Shown here: positions 46,501 to 57,087 of the stretch, one piece after another
Layout: each line of letters begins with the position of its first letter
Numbering within the stretch: the stretch's first letter is position 1
DNA from: Daphnia carinata
Lineage: Eukaryota > Arthropoda > Branchiopoda > Diplostraca > Daphniidae
Direction: 5' to 3'
Assembly: GCF_022539665.2 (NCBI RefSeq)
Contig: NC_081331.1
Span: 6,296,501-6,360,500 of the forward strand
DNA: 64,000 bases
The notes under the pieces: generated by a model
The model's database searches: none
What the model was told of the DNA's origin: nothing
What the model saw: only the letters and a program-made list of their open reading frames with translations
Position numbers and translations under genes: made by a program

Positions 46501-46657
46501 TGCTAGCACCTGCAAGCCCAGCATCAGCACTCACAAGTCGAGCATCGCTACGCCTAGTAGCACAACGGCCGAATTTGAAAGTCAATCAAATCGGACCAGC
46601 GTCGTCCAACGGGATAATCAAACTCCGGTCCGTCAATCCTATTCTAAGCATAGTTAA
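43531..46657 (+). CDS. Methuselah-like class B GPCR with somatomedin-B domain (paralog 1)
   Basis: Seven-helix receptor of the secretin/Methuselah-like type. Six exons: 43531-43784, 43876-44053, 44254-44495, 44588-44762, 44829-44963 and 45032-46657; 869 aa. A signal peptide (RFFLVFLIYPSANA) is followed by a somatomedin-B-like module at about residues 91-104 (CHCDEECDSYGDCC). The cysteine-rich ectodomain includes the duplicated-gene hallmarks MDIPVLSLETNRTYANVFCA and KNPHCAKCNHVPHNETVC. The seven helices span about residues 505-790, from YLSDICLAISVGCLALHIAI to WYPFIFFNALQGAFIFFAF, with GLGWIFGF in helix 6. The C-tail is Ser/Thr-rich. The intron after exon 4 has a GC donor (AAG/GCACTT). Ligand and GPS cleavage cannot be inferred. 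Confidence 0.88.
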
Positions 46658-48179
46658 TGCTAAAGGAATTGAAAAAAAAAATAAAACATAAAATACCAGA
46701 ATGAAAAAAAAAAAATTAACCGCTATACAGAATGAAACTTCTGATGTAACAGCATCTTTTACTCGGCTGATGACCTTCTCTTCGCAAATCTCTTATCTCT
46801 TTTTACTTCTCTATTGAATGGCACTGCATGATGGGCGACAAGCTGACGATCCTTGGTCGGCGAAGATCTCTATTAATATTCCCGTCCAGTCATGGACGAT
46901 GAAGCTGTAATCAACTATTTTTGTTATCAATAGAAATAAATTTTGAATAATACGTCTCGTTTGCGCAGCCTTCGCTATCGGCTGAACTTCTTCTGCCACA
47001 AGTGAACGCCGTCGAAATCGTACGTCGTTGGGTCACTTCGGCTTCACCGATCAGCCGGGCCAAACGAAACCTGCCTCGCGTTGTCGTCACCAAACATTTC
47101 GTCAACGATGATGAGTTTCATTCGTATCCGTTTGTCAACAAGGAAAGCCCCAAATCTCACCTTTTCGTTCAGAATAATAATCACGCAGCGTTGCTTAAGT
47201 GCTGACAACTCATCGTCTACTGTTCAAACCACTGGCTTTAATTGGCAATGAAGAAGAGGAATCAATTCAAGTTGGAGGCGTTTGATGAATGCAGGGTCAA
47301 GGAGTCATTGTTATGTGTTTATCGTCCATATTATCGAATGGAAAAACAAATGTTTCTCTTTTAAATGTTCAGCATTGCATGCGTTTACATTACGATATGT
47401 TATATACCACGGTTTTTTTTTCTCCACAAGTTATCACGTACACGAAATTTTATCTTCAATGTTTGACTGTAGTATACAATGCGTTTCAAACCCATTGTCA
47501 GTAAAGGTTATTAAATACTGTAAACATACGGGAAACAGGCGAAAGGTTCTGTTTAGATTTACGAGAAAGGTCCTAATAAGTAAACAGAGAAACGATGCAC
47601 TAGATCACACCTCTAAAATAGCTATTTTGTGTGGTCTACCTTCAAAACACGGACTGCTTGTGTATACATCTATACCGCTGAGCTGTACTTGGTAAACAGT
47701 AACGAATTTTACGTTTATTACGTGCGGCCGTTGTTGTTGCCCCACAGTTAATTTACTAACGCAGGATTGGCTGCCTTTGTCAATCAAAATTCTTCTGTCT
47801 TTTGTCTTGGGTCTGAAAAGGTATTGGTTAGAAGAGAAGCGAACAACACGTTACATTTGGTGCGCGGTGACAGAAAGATCATACTGATTCGACGTCTCAA
47901 TCAAGGATGATGTTTGAGATATTGAAGTAGGTTATTAGTTAAGTCGTTTCCGAAGATATCATTTGGTTGCAGTTCATAACTAAAAAGAAACGTCGCCTGA
48001 TGCAGGAAGATAAATAGCGCGCTTGCAAATTGTTCAATAATTACATAACATATCATATGATGTTGACTGGCCTATTCAAACCGTTGAGTTAGTTTAAGTT
48101 AACAGCAAAAGGCAATGGGAAATCACTTCATTGCAAGATGAATATTTATGTTACGTTTTTCCTATAGTATGAATGATAA

Positions 48180-48251
48180 GGTCCCAACGAGACTCGAACT
48201 CGTGATCTCCTGCTTACTAGGCAGGCGCTTTGCCATCTAAGCCATAGGACC
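48180..48251 (-). tRNA. tRNA-Thr (AGT), copy 1
   Basis: 72-nt cloverleaf on the minus strand: acceptor GGTCCTA/TGGGACC, D-arm GCTTAGATGGCAAAGC, anticodon stem CCTGC/GCAGG with loop CTAGTAA (anticodon AGT), and T-arm ACGAG-TTCGAGT-CTCGT. It differs from copies 2 and 3 only in the acceptor stem. No run of four or more T is seen within about 59 nt downstream, which is unusual for a Pol III gene. Confidence 0.95.
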
Positions 48252-48504
48252 AGTACGACATACAACCTTAATAAGATAAAAGGAACGTATATGGTAATCG
48301 GAGTAACAGCTTGATTGCCTTATTCAAGGCTTGTTCTGCATCCTTATAGGATTGGGACAATGATGTGGCTAAGCAATAGTAATTATCCTTAAATACCGAA
48401 CAAAATTGGGATCTTCTGGATTTTAGTACCATTTTGAGCATCTAGTTAAACTTCACCATATTTCCTCTTTACGAAGTATATTCAACAAAATACAAATTGC
48501 GTTA

Positions 48505-48576
48505 GGTCCCAACGAGACTCGAACTCGTGATCTCCTGCTTACTAGGCAGGCGCTTTGCCATCTAAGCCATGAGACC
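48505..48576 (-). tRNA. tRNA-Thr (AGT), copy 2
   Basis: Same body as copy 1 with acceptor GGTCTCA/TGGGACC (one G-T pair). A TTTT terminator lies about 18 nt downstream on the minus strand. It is 253 bp from copy 1, consistent with local duplication. Confidence 0.96.
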
Positions 48577-49867
48577 GACGTGTGCACATACACACGTAAA
48601 CAAGAAATTATACATAATTGTCAAACGCTTTTACTTTCCTTGACAGAACGTGTTACAAAACAAAAAAGTTAAGAAAAGTAAAGAATATTAACTGATTGCT
48701 TTAAAATTGCGTACGTTGTAATAGCGCATTTTTAAAATGTCGTAAGTCTAGATGCAAGTTTCTGCTATTATTTCTCTGCGCGTTCCAGACATCTTTTAAT
48801 GAAAAAAAAAATTATGGCCCAAATCAGTTGAGTCCAACATTCTGGTCCATTGCTTCCTCCTTTTATTTCAAAATGATGCAGCTATAAAACATTTGAATTA
48901 TTTACAAAAAAATTACACGAATTTAGGAGCGCCATCCGGCAATAAGTCTCGGCGCCTCAGTGGCCATCCATTACCCTACTCGAATTCGGTGCCCTTGTAG
49001 ATAGCTCTAATTGAGTTTCAGCTCGTTGAACGTAATAGTGGTGAATGCCCACATAGTAATAGATTATATCGCAAAAATTGAGTTCCAGACTCACACAAAC
49101 ACTTGAGTTCAAGGGATAGGAAAAAAAGAAATGATCAAGCTCACAAATGCAAACTCATCTATTGAACGCCTTCCGCGTTTCTCAGCAGAGCAACAGGAGA
49201 TTCTCCAATCAGCCATAAAGTCTAAATAAAGCTGAAAGGACATTTGTCAGTTTATTCGGCAAAAGATTAACAAGAAAATAGCTATAGGAATAGGTCTGAA
49301 CATTGCTTTGTCATCAATCAATTTCCTGTCAGATATCTTGATGAGTTAGCGAAGCTCAACAAGTCTTATTCTGCCATCATTGTGATCGACATTTGACCAG
49401 TCCAACTTCCAGGAAATGGAACCAAAAGAGGACAACACATTCGCCAAGCTGTGCCATGCCTTCCAGATGATATCGACGTAATTGAATTACTAATTCATGA
49501 CCGTAAGTTCTACGCCGTAGTTTTGTTAAAGGTCACCGATAGACGTTGTTGTTTAGCTACGAAAAAGATATTATACCCTTCCCTTCCACCTCTTTCGCAA
49601 ATCAATTTCAAAGGAACGATATAATCCAGGTCCAATGCTCGAAAAAAAAAAACACGACGGCAATTGAAATAAAAAAAAAGAGCAGCAGTTGCTGGCCCGC
49701 TTAACAAGGAGCATTTTCGTGATAGTGAAGAAGGGAGGGCAAACCATATACAAGAATTCAAGAGCGCAGATCTAAAACAGGCGTCCAGAACAAGTCTGGA
49801 CACGGTCGAACGCTAGAAATATCTACGGTCGATCGCCAGTGTTTCGCCAACCTCCGACGACAGAAGA

Positions 49868-52800
49868 ATGGCCGAACTCATTCGCCAATTGGTGTGGACT
49901 ATTCTATCGCTTTGTGCGCTCTCCTTCTGGCTGAATGTGTCCATGTTAATCGAGTGGTCGTCGTTAACCGACAACATAGGCATCGAAGTGAACAGATGTA
50001 GTCAGCAAATGAATCTCTGCCGACATCGCTACCCTCTCCTCCAAGACCCGATTGTTCACTCTGCTGGCACCGTGTTTGCTGGACCCGACTGGAACACAAG
50101 CGCCGTCGGTGACGACGCCGATTCGTCAGTATCGAGAATTCTCTGTTTTGAATTGCTTCGGCACAACAGACTCGAAAATTGTTTCTAAATCGCAGATTCG
50201 GCCGATGTCGCTGCGACGTTGATTGCGCCCTCTACGGCGATTGCTGTGCGGATGCGGCGGCCGTGTACGATAGTCATCCGAAAGATAGGCTATCATCTCC
50301 ATGGACGTGTTTACCTATGGCTACGGAGACGGATCGCTACACGTCCAGCCAAAAAGTAAGTTTTTGTTTTTACTTTGCCACGGTTTTATTTATTTAGCTT
50401 GACGCCTTTTTTTTCCCCAGTCGGTAGCAATAGCTATTTCCTTTTGGGTTTTTTTTTATTTTGTTCTCCCTTCTTTTCGGTACTTTTCAAACGTGCCGGA
50501 ATAAACAAGCTTTCGTCGAAGCTCTCTTATGTAAACATAAATGCTAGCGAAATCCCAGCAAACGCTCGCGTTTTTCGAAATCCGGCAACTCAATACATAC
50601 TGATCTACAGGGATAGGGCAACACATTGTTTTCTTTTGGGTAACAGAGAACGATATCCAGAATAAAAACAGGAATTTTGAAAAGAGGATATGATACAGTT
50701 GGTTTCCCATTATTGGCTATGTTATTTTAAAGAAAATTGACGAACGATCAAAACTCCTATATAGTTTTACATGTACATGATCGGCAGTTGTCCAACGGAT
50801 TCGACCAATCACGATGATTCAGTGATTGCCTTGTGTCATCGACGAATGGATACGCAATCCAGCCATCATCAATACTCTTACCTGATGGATATCCCCGTGT
50901 TATCGTTGACCACCAACAGAACGTATGCCAATATTTACTGCGCGCAATGTCATTCCGATACGCGTCGTTTAGCACCGTGGAACGTATCCATTCATTGCAA
51001 CAATGACTTTGACAAGTGATACCAATTTACTTCATTTTTTTTTTTTTTAAACAAAAGAAAGAGTAACAAAATAAATCTTCGCTTTGCAGTTTGAACGTGA
51101 CCAGAGATCAAATGTTTCTCGACGAACATTATCATCCGGGAACCAGGAGTTGGGTTTTACACCAAAGATACGTGACCATCAGTTGCGTCCTCACCATCGA
51201 CCAGTTTAACCACCCCGTTAATTACCTCAAGGCAAATTCAATTTCTTTCAATCGTTCCTTCAAGTTCTGCATATCTAAATGTTCTTTCAAAATGAACACA
51301 GTCCGCTGGTGGTAGGCACTGCGTTCCAATCATGAACGATTGTTTATCTGACTGGAAAGACACTGCCGAGGGTCATCATTGCGATGTTTACACTCTTTAC
51401 GTTGAAACCTCCGCCGTAGAGGTAATGACTAATGATTCTTCATTGCTGTTCCTTTGTAATCAATCTAATAAACAGGATGACGTTCAATCAAGGTTCCCAA
51501 AAATCCTCACTGCTCTGACCGCGTTCTACATTCTTTTTCGATCGTCATGGACTTCAAGTTCGGAGGAATTCAAATTAGCAAAGAGAAGACGTGTGGCCCT
51601 AACGAGATATACGATGGCTTGCACGATACTTGTCACGCAGTTACGTGCGATGCCGCGTTTTCGCAACAAGCTCCTGGTATCTGCTCGCCACGTCGACAGC
51701 ACAAGAGCACCAGCAATTCTTCGTTAAGCACACGGTGCTCTAAAGTGACGCTAATCAAGGATGTTCCTTACTACTCGCTGGGTAACGGAACTCTGGTGTT
51801 GAACGGCACGGGCGATATGCTCCGACCAAGCGAATACGAACTGGGTCAGAACGGCATCATCCACATATGCGAGAACGAATCACTTGATAGATTCTTGAAT
51901 GAACTCAAAAACTATCTCAGATATTCTTACGCCCAACGTTATTTGTCCAACGTTTGTTTAACCATCAGCGTCATTTGTTTAGCGTTGCACATTGGGATCC
52001 ACATCGCCCTACCAAAACTACGTAACGTGCCCGGCAAGAATTTGCTTTCGCTTTCGTGTACCCTTTTCCTTGGCCAGTTGCTCTTCCTGACGGGCGTTGG
52101 AGCACGAAATTCGATCGGTTATGGCCCGTGTGCCGCAATAGGAGTCCTGATTCATTGGTCACTCATGGCCGCTTTCTTCTGGATGAACATAATGGGTTTT
52201 GACATGTGTCGGACATTTGCTGGATCGCAAATCAAACCCCACTTGCAATTCCGCGCATCCGTACAAAGAAGGAGAACAACGTTTCGTTCATATTCACTTT
52301 ACGGCTGGAGCTGCCCGACTTTCATTGTCGCCATCGCAATGCTGGTCGATTTCACCGATATAACGGACGGCAGATGGGCGCCTAATTACGGAACTCATCA
52401 ATGCTGGATATGCAATAAGAACGGACTGGGACTCTTCTTCATCTTACCAATGGCTGTCCTGCTAGCGGTGAACTTCATGTTCTTCTTGCTGACGGCTTGG
52501 TCGATCGTGAAACAATGGAGGGAGACGCAATTTGCCATGCGCAAAAATCAAACGTGTCAACGATCAAATGCAATTGGCAATTTTTTGGATAGTCTCAAGT
52601 TGACTGACACGATCTATCATAGCAAAAGGAAGTCGTACATGAGCCGTTTGCGCACGCGATTCTTCCTCTACGTCAAACTGGGTACCATCATGGGACTCGG
52701 ATGGGTCTCCGGTCTCATCGCTGCAATGGCCGACGTACCTGCGCTCTGGTATCCATTTATCCTGTTCAATACTCTACAAGGAACGTTTATATTCTTGGCT

Positions 52801-52992
52801 TTCGATTGCAAACGTAAAGTCTATTACATGGTGTACGAGGTAATCACTAGACGGCCTCATCCGTCAAACTTGTCATCCAGTCATCGATGTTCCACCACAG
52901 CATCTACTAAATTACAAGCAGCACGTCGCATATCGGCTCAAACACCTCAAGCTATTTACAGTAATCAAGAATGCCCGAATGAGACGGTATGA
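49868..52992 (+). CDS. Methuselah-like class B GPCR with somatomedin-B domain (paralog 2)
   Basis: Paralog of the gene at 43531-46657 with the same six-exon plan: 49868-50124, 50196-50355, 50765-51015, 51090-51231, 51302-51421 and 51493-52992; 809 aa. Signal-peptide-like start; SMB-like CRCDVDCALYGDCC; YLMDIPVLSLTTNRTYANIY; seven helices from about residue 460 to 750 with GLGWVSGL and FNTLQGTFIF. The intron after exon 4 again has a GC donor (AAG/GCAAAT). Compared with paralog 1, the segment after KNPHC (about 25 residues, two cysteines) is missing. To keep frame, exon 6 must start at 51493 (caatcaag/GTTCCC). A nearer AG at 51474-51475 would shift the frame. The gene is either intact with an odd acceptor or beginning to decay. 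Confidence 0.8.
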
Positions 52993-53977
52993 GAGTAGGA
53001 AGAAACAAACAGAGGTTGACCAATCAAAGAAGCATTCTTTACCTGGGTTAATGCCTGGAGATGTGACAAGATAGGCCATGCCCTGTATCATGGTTATACA
53101 CACTAAAGGCCGCTTCTCCGGAATATTTTTCCTTACAGAGAGGCGTATGAATCCGAGCGAACACACTTCTTTTCGCGTTTCTTCTGAATTCAAGAGCCGA
53201 AAATGGAATGAGTCAGACATTCTGATGGAAAACTGTTTCCCGGAGCCGTACTTTTATGCCCGCATTGAATTCTGGATGAAGGTCAACTTAACTGCGCTAT
53301 GTCGTATAACATAATCAGCTATTTACGTATTGAATTGCAAGAGTGTATTGTCGTGAGAAGAATTAATTACACTGATTTATCAGAATCATGTCTTTACATG
53401 AATGCCGTATTTCTGGCTTTGCTGACGAGTGGATCTCTTAAGGTTGTTAGCGATCAATGCTAATTGTCCGTTTAAAAATTGGGTGGCACAAAATTCATAC
53501 ATTTGGTTATCAACAGGTCCCAACGAGACTCGAACTCGTGATCTCCTGCTTACTAGGCAGGCGCTTTGCCATCTAAGCCATGAGACCGTGCGTTTTTTGT
53601 GAGACCATTACAAAAGATAAATAAAATTGAAACATGAGCGGGATTCACCGTGATTATTTTTTAAATTATCGTTTCATTCGCTATTTTTCGAATAATCAGG
53701 GTTTTACATAATGAAATCTTAATGAGATTCAACTCATTCTATTATCTCGTGCTGCCTCTCTTGCATGAGGATCCCTTCATCCGACTTTATTTAGGAAAGG
53801 AACGGGACTTGCTGATTTAATGTATATTCTATCCCACATCTATGCAAAACTGGTTCAATTGTTTCAAATAGAAAAAGAAAACCACCACCAAAAATGTAAT
53901 GGGCTAGACACAAACTGGGGATCAAACTACTTCAAATATATGTCTTCCCAGAACGTTGTCTTCACGATCCAAAATAG
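52993..53977. other. Convergent region with tRNA-Thr
   Basis: Contains the tRNA-Thr copy 3; otherwise no gene. 3' ends of the receptor (+) and the glucan-binding protein (-) face each other here. Confidence 0.45.
53516..53587 (-). tRNA. tRNA-Thr (AGT), copy 3
   Basis: Identical in sequence to copy 2 across the 72 nt as read by eye, with a T-run about 23 nt downstream. It lies about 0.5 kb 3' of GPCR paralog 2, while copies 1 and 2 lie 1.5-1.9 kb 3' of paralog 1. This suggests the tRNA was carried in the same segmental duplication. Confidence 0.96.
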
Positions 53978-55504
53978 TTAGTCAAGAGACCAAACACGAA
54001 TGTAATCGACCAACATGTGACTGTCTTCCGGATTGCGGGTCCAAGTTGGGTACCATTGGTTCCTCGCCTCCCAGAAAGGTTTCATCTGCACGGTGTCTGC
54101 CGTGCTCCACGGCTTAGGGGTTACCTCTCCTTGATCATTGTAATTGAGGCAGCGATCAGGAAAGTAGTCGCCTCCAGCCGCCACCTTGAAGATGAAATGG
54201 AACTATCCAATATAAAATATATCTCGTTAGTTTGGTCCAATTGATTCCTTTCGTTTTGTAGAAGTTCACAATTGAATTTCACATACTTGTTTATCGAAAG
54301 GTGCCATGATTGTGCCGTTTTGCCAAATGTTTGTACCGCTGGAACCGCCCAATTTCCAGAAACCCCCAGCAGGAGGATATACGGATCCGACCACTTCATC
54401 GTCTATGAGTAAGACAATGCCAGTCGGTAGCCAGCGCAAACCGTAAGTATGAAACTCGGTTGCAAACGAGCCGTCCGTTAGAAACCTGATATGCAGTTCA
54501 ATGTAGATATTCCAACCAAAGTGAAATCATTGCATAAAAAAAAGTAGGATAAATAAAAATAAAAAAGGCAAACTTACTTTGACCACCTGGTTTTGGCGTA
54601 CTTGTCTGCCGTCTTGCTTGGACCCCAATGCAAAGTCGAATTGGCTCGTCGGTTACCGCTTATGTATCCATCACATTCCATTTTGTCATTTCCACGGATC
54701 TCAACCATATCGATTTCACCCGATCTCGGCCAACCTCCGTAATCATTATCAGTCGGTAACATCCACAGGGCTTCAAGCGCACAGCAAAAGCAAATAAAAA
54801 TTCATTGAATTAAAAAAATGAAAAATGAAAGACTTACATGGCCAAAGCCAATCTCCTCGCGAAAGTTTTGCTCGAATTTCAACAGTTCCGTAAGTGAAAC
54901 TGAAAGAATTGATGGTTCTTATCCTTGCCGACTGGATCGGGTTGATGATGTCTCCATTAAGTCCACCTTTCCTGTATGGTTTCAAGATGCAATTCAAAAT
55001 ACAAGTATATGGAACACAGCGTTCATAAAAAGAAAATTGCAAACCTGAGGCAACTGCTGGTAAAATTTTCGGGACCGATAAAGTTGCATCCTTCCGCTGT
55101 TAAATTAAGCGTACCATTGTACAAGAACGATTCGCTAAACCGGTCCGCCGTGAACGTTGGAACAATATGTAATATTCCATCTTTGACATAGCTTTTATTT
55201 AAAAAATAATAATAACATTTCTTTAACACGCAAGACGAACAACAATGGACGTAGTAAACAAACAGTATACGCACCTATTTTCAGTGCGGTTAGTGTAGTA
55301 TTGGAACTGGCTCTGACCACCACGCCATGAAGTTATCATATGCTGCCAAGTTGACCTGTTCAGCGTATCGAAATTGTCTTCGAAAATCAATGTGGGTACC
55401 GCAGTGGCTCCCGAAATTTGATTCGAGAAGAGTGAAAACAACAGTACCAGCACGGTGGTCCGAAGTGCAGCAGAGACTGGCGTTCTATTGCATTGCAGAG
55501 CCAT
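53978..55504 (-). CDS. Beta-1,3-glucan-binding protein / GH16 family
   Basis: Secreted GH16-fold protein of the crustacean LGBP / GNBP family, used for glucan recognition in prophenoloxidase and Toll signalling or as a digestive beta-1,3-glucanase. Six exons: 55504-55275, 55191-55045, 54971-54838, 54770-54578, 54485-54287 and 54202-53978; 375 aa. A signal peptide (TTVLVLLFSLFSNQISG) is followed by LIFEDNFDTLNRSTWQH, YGTVEIRAKLSRGDWLWP, the active-site segment SGEIDMVE (E189, D191, E194) and GLRWLPTGIVLLIDDE. The C-terminal VDYIRVW is the GH16 end strand. Both catalytic glutamates are kept, so hydrolytic activity is possible, unlike many insect GNBPs that lost them. Confidence 0.94.
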
Positions 55505-55830
55505 TACGACGCTTGCGAGAAGTACGATGAGCTTAGTAACACTGGTTTCCCAACCGACCTATATATACGCTATTTCCCGGTTTTTGTGTAGTATCTGGAG
55601 TTCGATCACGAAGCAGGTTTATTATGAAAACACTGTCATAACTTTGCCTCTTGGGTCAGCCAGTACGACATAAAATTCTTGTCAACAGGCTTGTTAATGC
55701 CATTTCCTATTGCGTTTTAAACGGATTGTAATAGCCTTCCTAGCTTGTATAATATTATTAAATAACGTGACAATGCTTAATATCCCAGCAATTTGCTCGT
55801 TCCTTTTTTTTTCCAACAATACTGAATTAT

Positions 55831-56007
55831 TCAGAAAACATATGGCAACAGACGGACTGCATAAACCTCGCACATCTGTCTATCACACACTTGGACACGG
55901 TTGCAATGACCTAAGTAAACTTTGTGCCCCCATAAGTATTCGTATGAATCATTGTAACACGCCTGCTGCAATGTGTCGCACGTCCGCATGCGAACGTCCT
56001 GGACCAT
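55831..56007 (-). CDS. Possible Cys-rich small protein or terminal exon
   Basis: From the ATG at 56007 the frame reads MVQDVRMRTCDTLQQACYND and onward with five cysteines, ending VCDRQMCEVYAVRLLPYVF and TGA. An acceptor-like cctatggtccag immediately precedes GACGTT, so it may be a last exon of a secreted Cys-rich protein. No upstream exon with a signal peptide could be fixed, so this is weak. Confidence 0.22.
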   Translation of the reverse strand: MVQDVRMRTCDTLQQACYNDSYEYLWGHKVYLGHCNRVQVCDRQMCEVYAVRLLPYVF

Positions 56008-56166
56008 AGGAGACACCCATTACAGGAGGTTGTATGTGTTCCGTTTTGTGGCTTTGGGTAGGGGAATGGGAATCAAATTTTTCTCCTTCTTCAATTAAAC
56101 AACTACAGCTAATGAAAGATAAGCTGAGAGTGCATTTCAATAAAATATGATTTTCTACGTTTCATG

Positions 56167-56270
56167 TCTCCAGTGGCGCAGTTGGTTAGCGCAAGGTACT
56201 TATATGACAGTAATATCTAAAGCGTAAACAAGATATGCCGAGGTCGCGAGTTCAAGCCTCGCCTGGAGAA
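56167..56270 (+). tRNA. tRNA-Ile (TAT) with intron
   Basis: Acceptor TCTCCAG/CTGGAGA, D-arm GGCGCAGTTGGTTAGCGC, and T-arm CGCGAG-TTCAAGC-CTCGC. The anticodon region GGTACTTATA is interrupted by a 30-nt intron (about 56205-56234) after the base 3' of the anticodon, and resumes ATGCCG. Anticodon TAT; the UAU isoleucine tRNA commonly carries an intron in animals. A TTTT terminator follows at about 56274. Its internal A and B boxes make it a Pol III gene. Confidence 0.96.
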
Positions 56271-57087
56271 TAATTTTACCCCTGCACTGCTTTTGCCTTA
56301 TAAGTATGATATTTCCTATCGCATAAGGGGAATTGTTTATAAACTGGAGATACTTTGAGGGTCATTCTGAAGACCCACAAGGACTGAATGGAAATCCAAT
56401 TATTAATAAATAAAACAAAGACAAAAAACTGATTTTAAATTTTGTTTGTAATTAACTGACAGAACAGTAAATTAACATTAACAATATTTTGTTTGTAATC
56501 CACTGACAGAACAGTGAATTACCATTAGCCGAACGAGAACCACAACAAAAGTATAAGAAAAAAGAAAGAAATGGGAAAGAAAAAGGGAAGCAAAATGGAA
56601 GAAAAAGGGATGAAAAAGGGAAGAAAAAGATGGGATGCTTGCTCAGATGTCTCCACAGTAACGCACTTCCAGAACTGCTTGGCTCATTTAAGGAAAAATT
56701 CCCCCCTAAAGGTAATTACGCATTGTCGCAGAGGTGAGGGCCAACCTGTTGACTCTGCCATCACCACGAGACAATCAACTCTCGTGATGGTCTTCTTCCG
56801 GCGAGTGCGTGCTAGTGAGGGATGACAATATTGCTCGCCATCCGGCCACTTGCAACGCAAGCTTGTGCCATGAAGAAGACAATTGAAACAGAAAGAAAAC
56901 ATGAATTGGTTAGCCCCCACATACGACAACGAACAACTCCGTTTACGGGTTCACCGCCCAGCTCTTTTGGTTTGCTACTGGGGAAGGACATCTTCACAAG
57001 TTGAGAATTAGAGAAAAGCCGAAAACAAGATTAAGCATTTTGGTTTGCATAGTGTTGAAAAAGGAAGGAAAAAGATCATCGATGCAC

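Larger units (their letters stand above)
46658..49867. other. Intergenic between the two GPCR paralogs
   Basis: Holds two tRNA-Thr genes (48180 and 48505, minus) and the promoter of the second receptor. At about 49350-49500 a coding-like stretch with an in-frame TGA suggests a decayed gene or transposon fragment. Short frames at 46811-47205 lack support. Confidence 0.5.
55505..57087. other. Intergenic with tRNA-Ile
   Basis: Holds the tRNA-Ile gene (56167) and a possible small Cys-rich reading frame (55831-56007, minus). A short near-duplicate is present: tttgtttgtaattaactgacagaacagt at about 56441 is repeated at about 56488. 3' exons of the basic repeat gene may extend to about 56680. Confidence 0.45.

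Noticed and set aside
51332-51727. 131-codon frame continuing from GPCR2 exon 5 into exon 6 DNA
   Set aside because: It is out of frame with the receptor homology from KNPHC onward; a product of reading through the intron and first AG.
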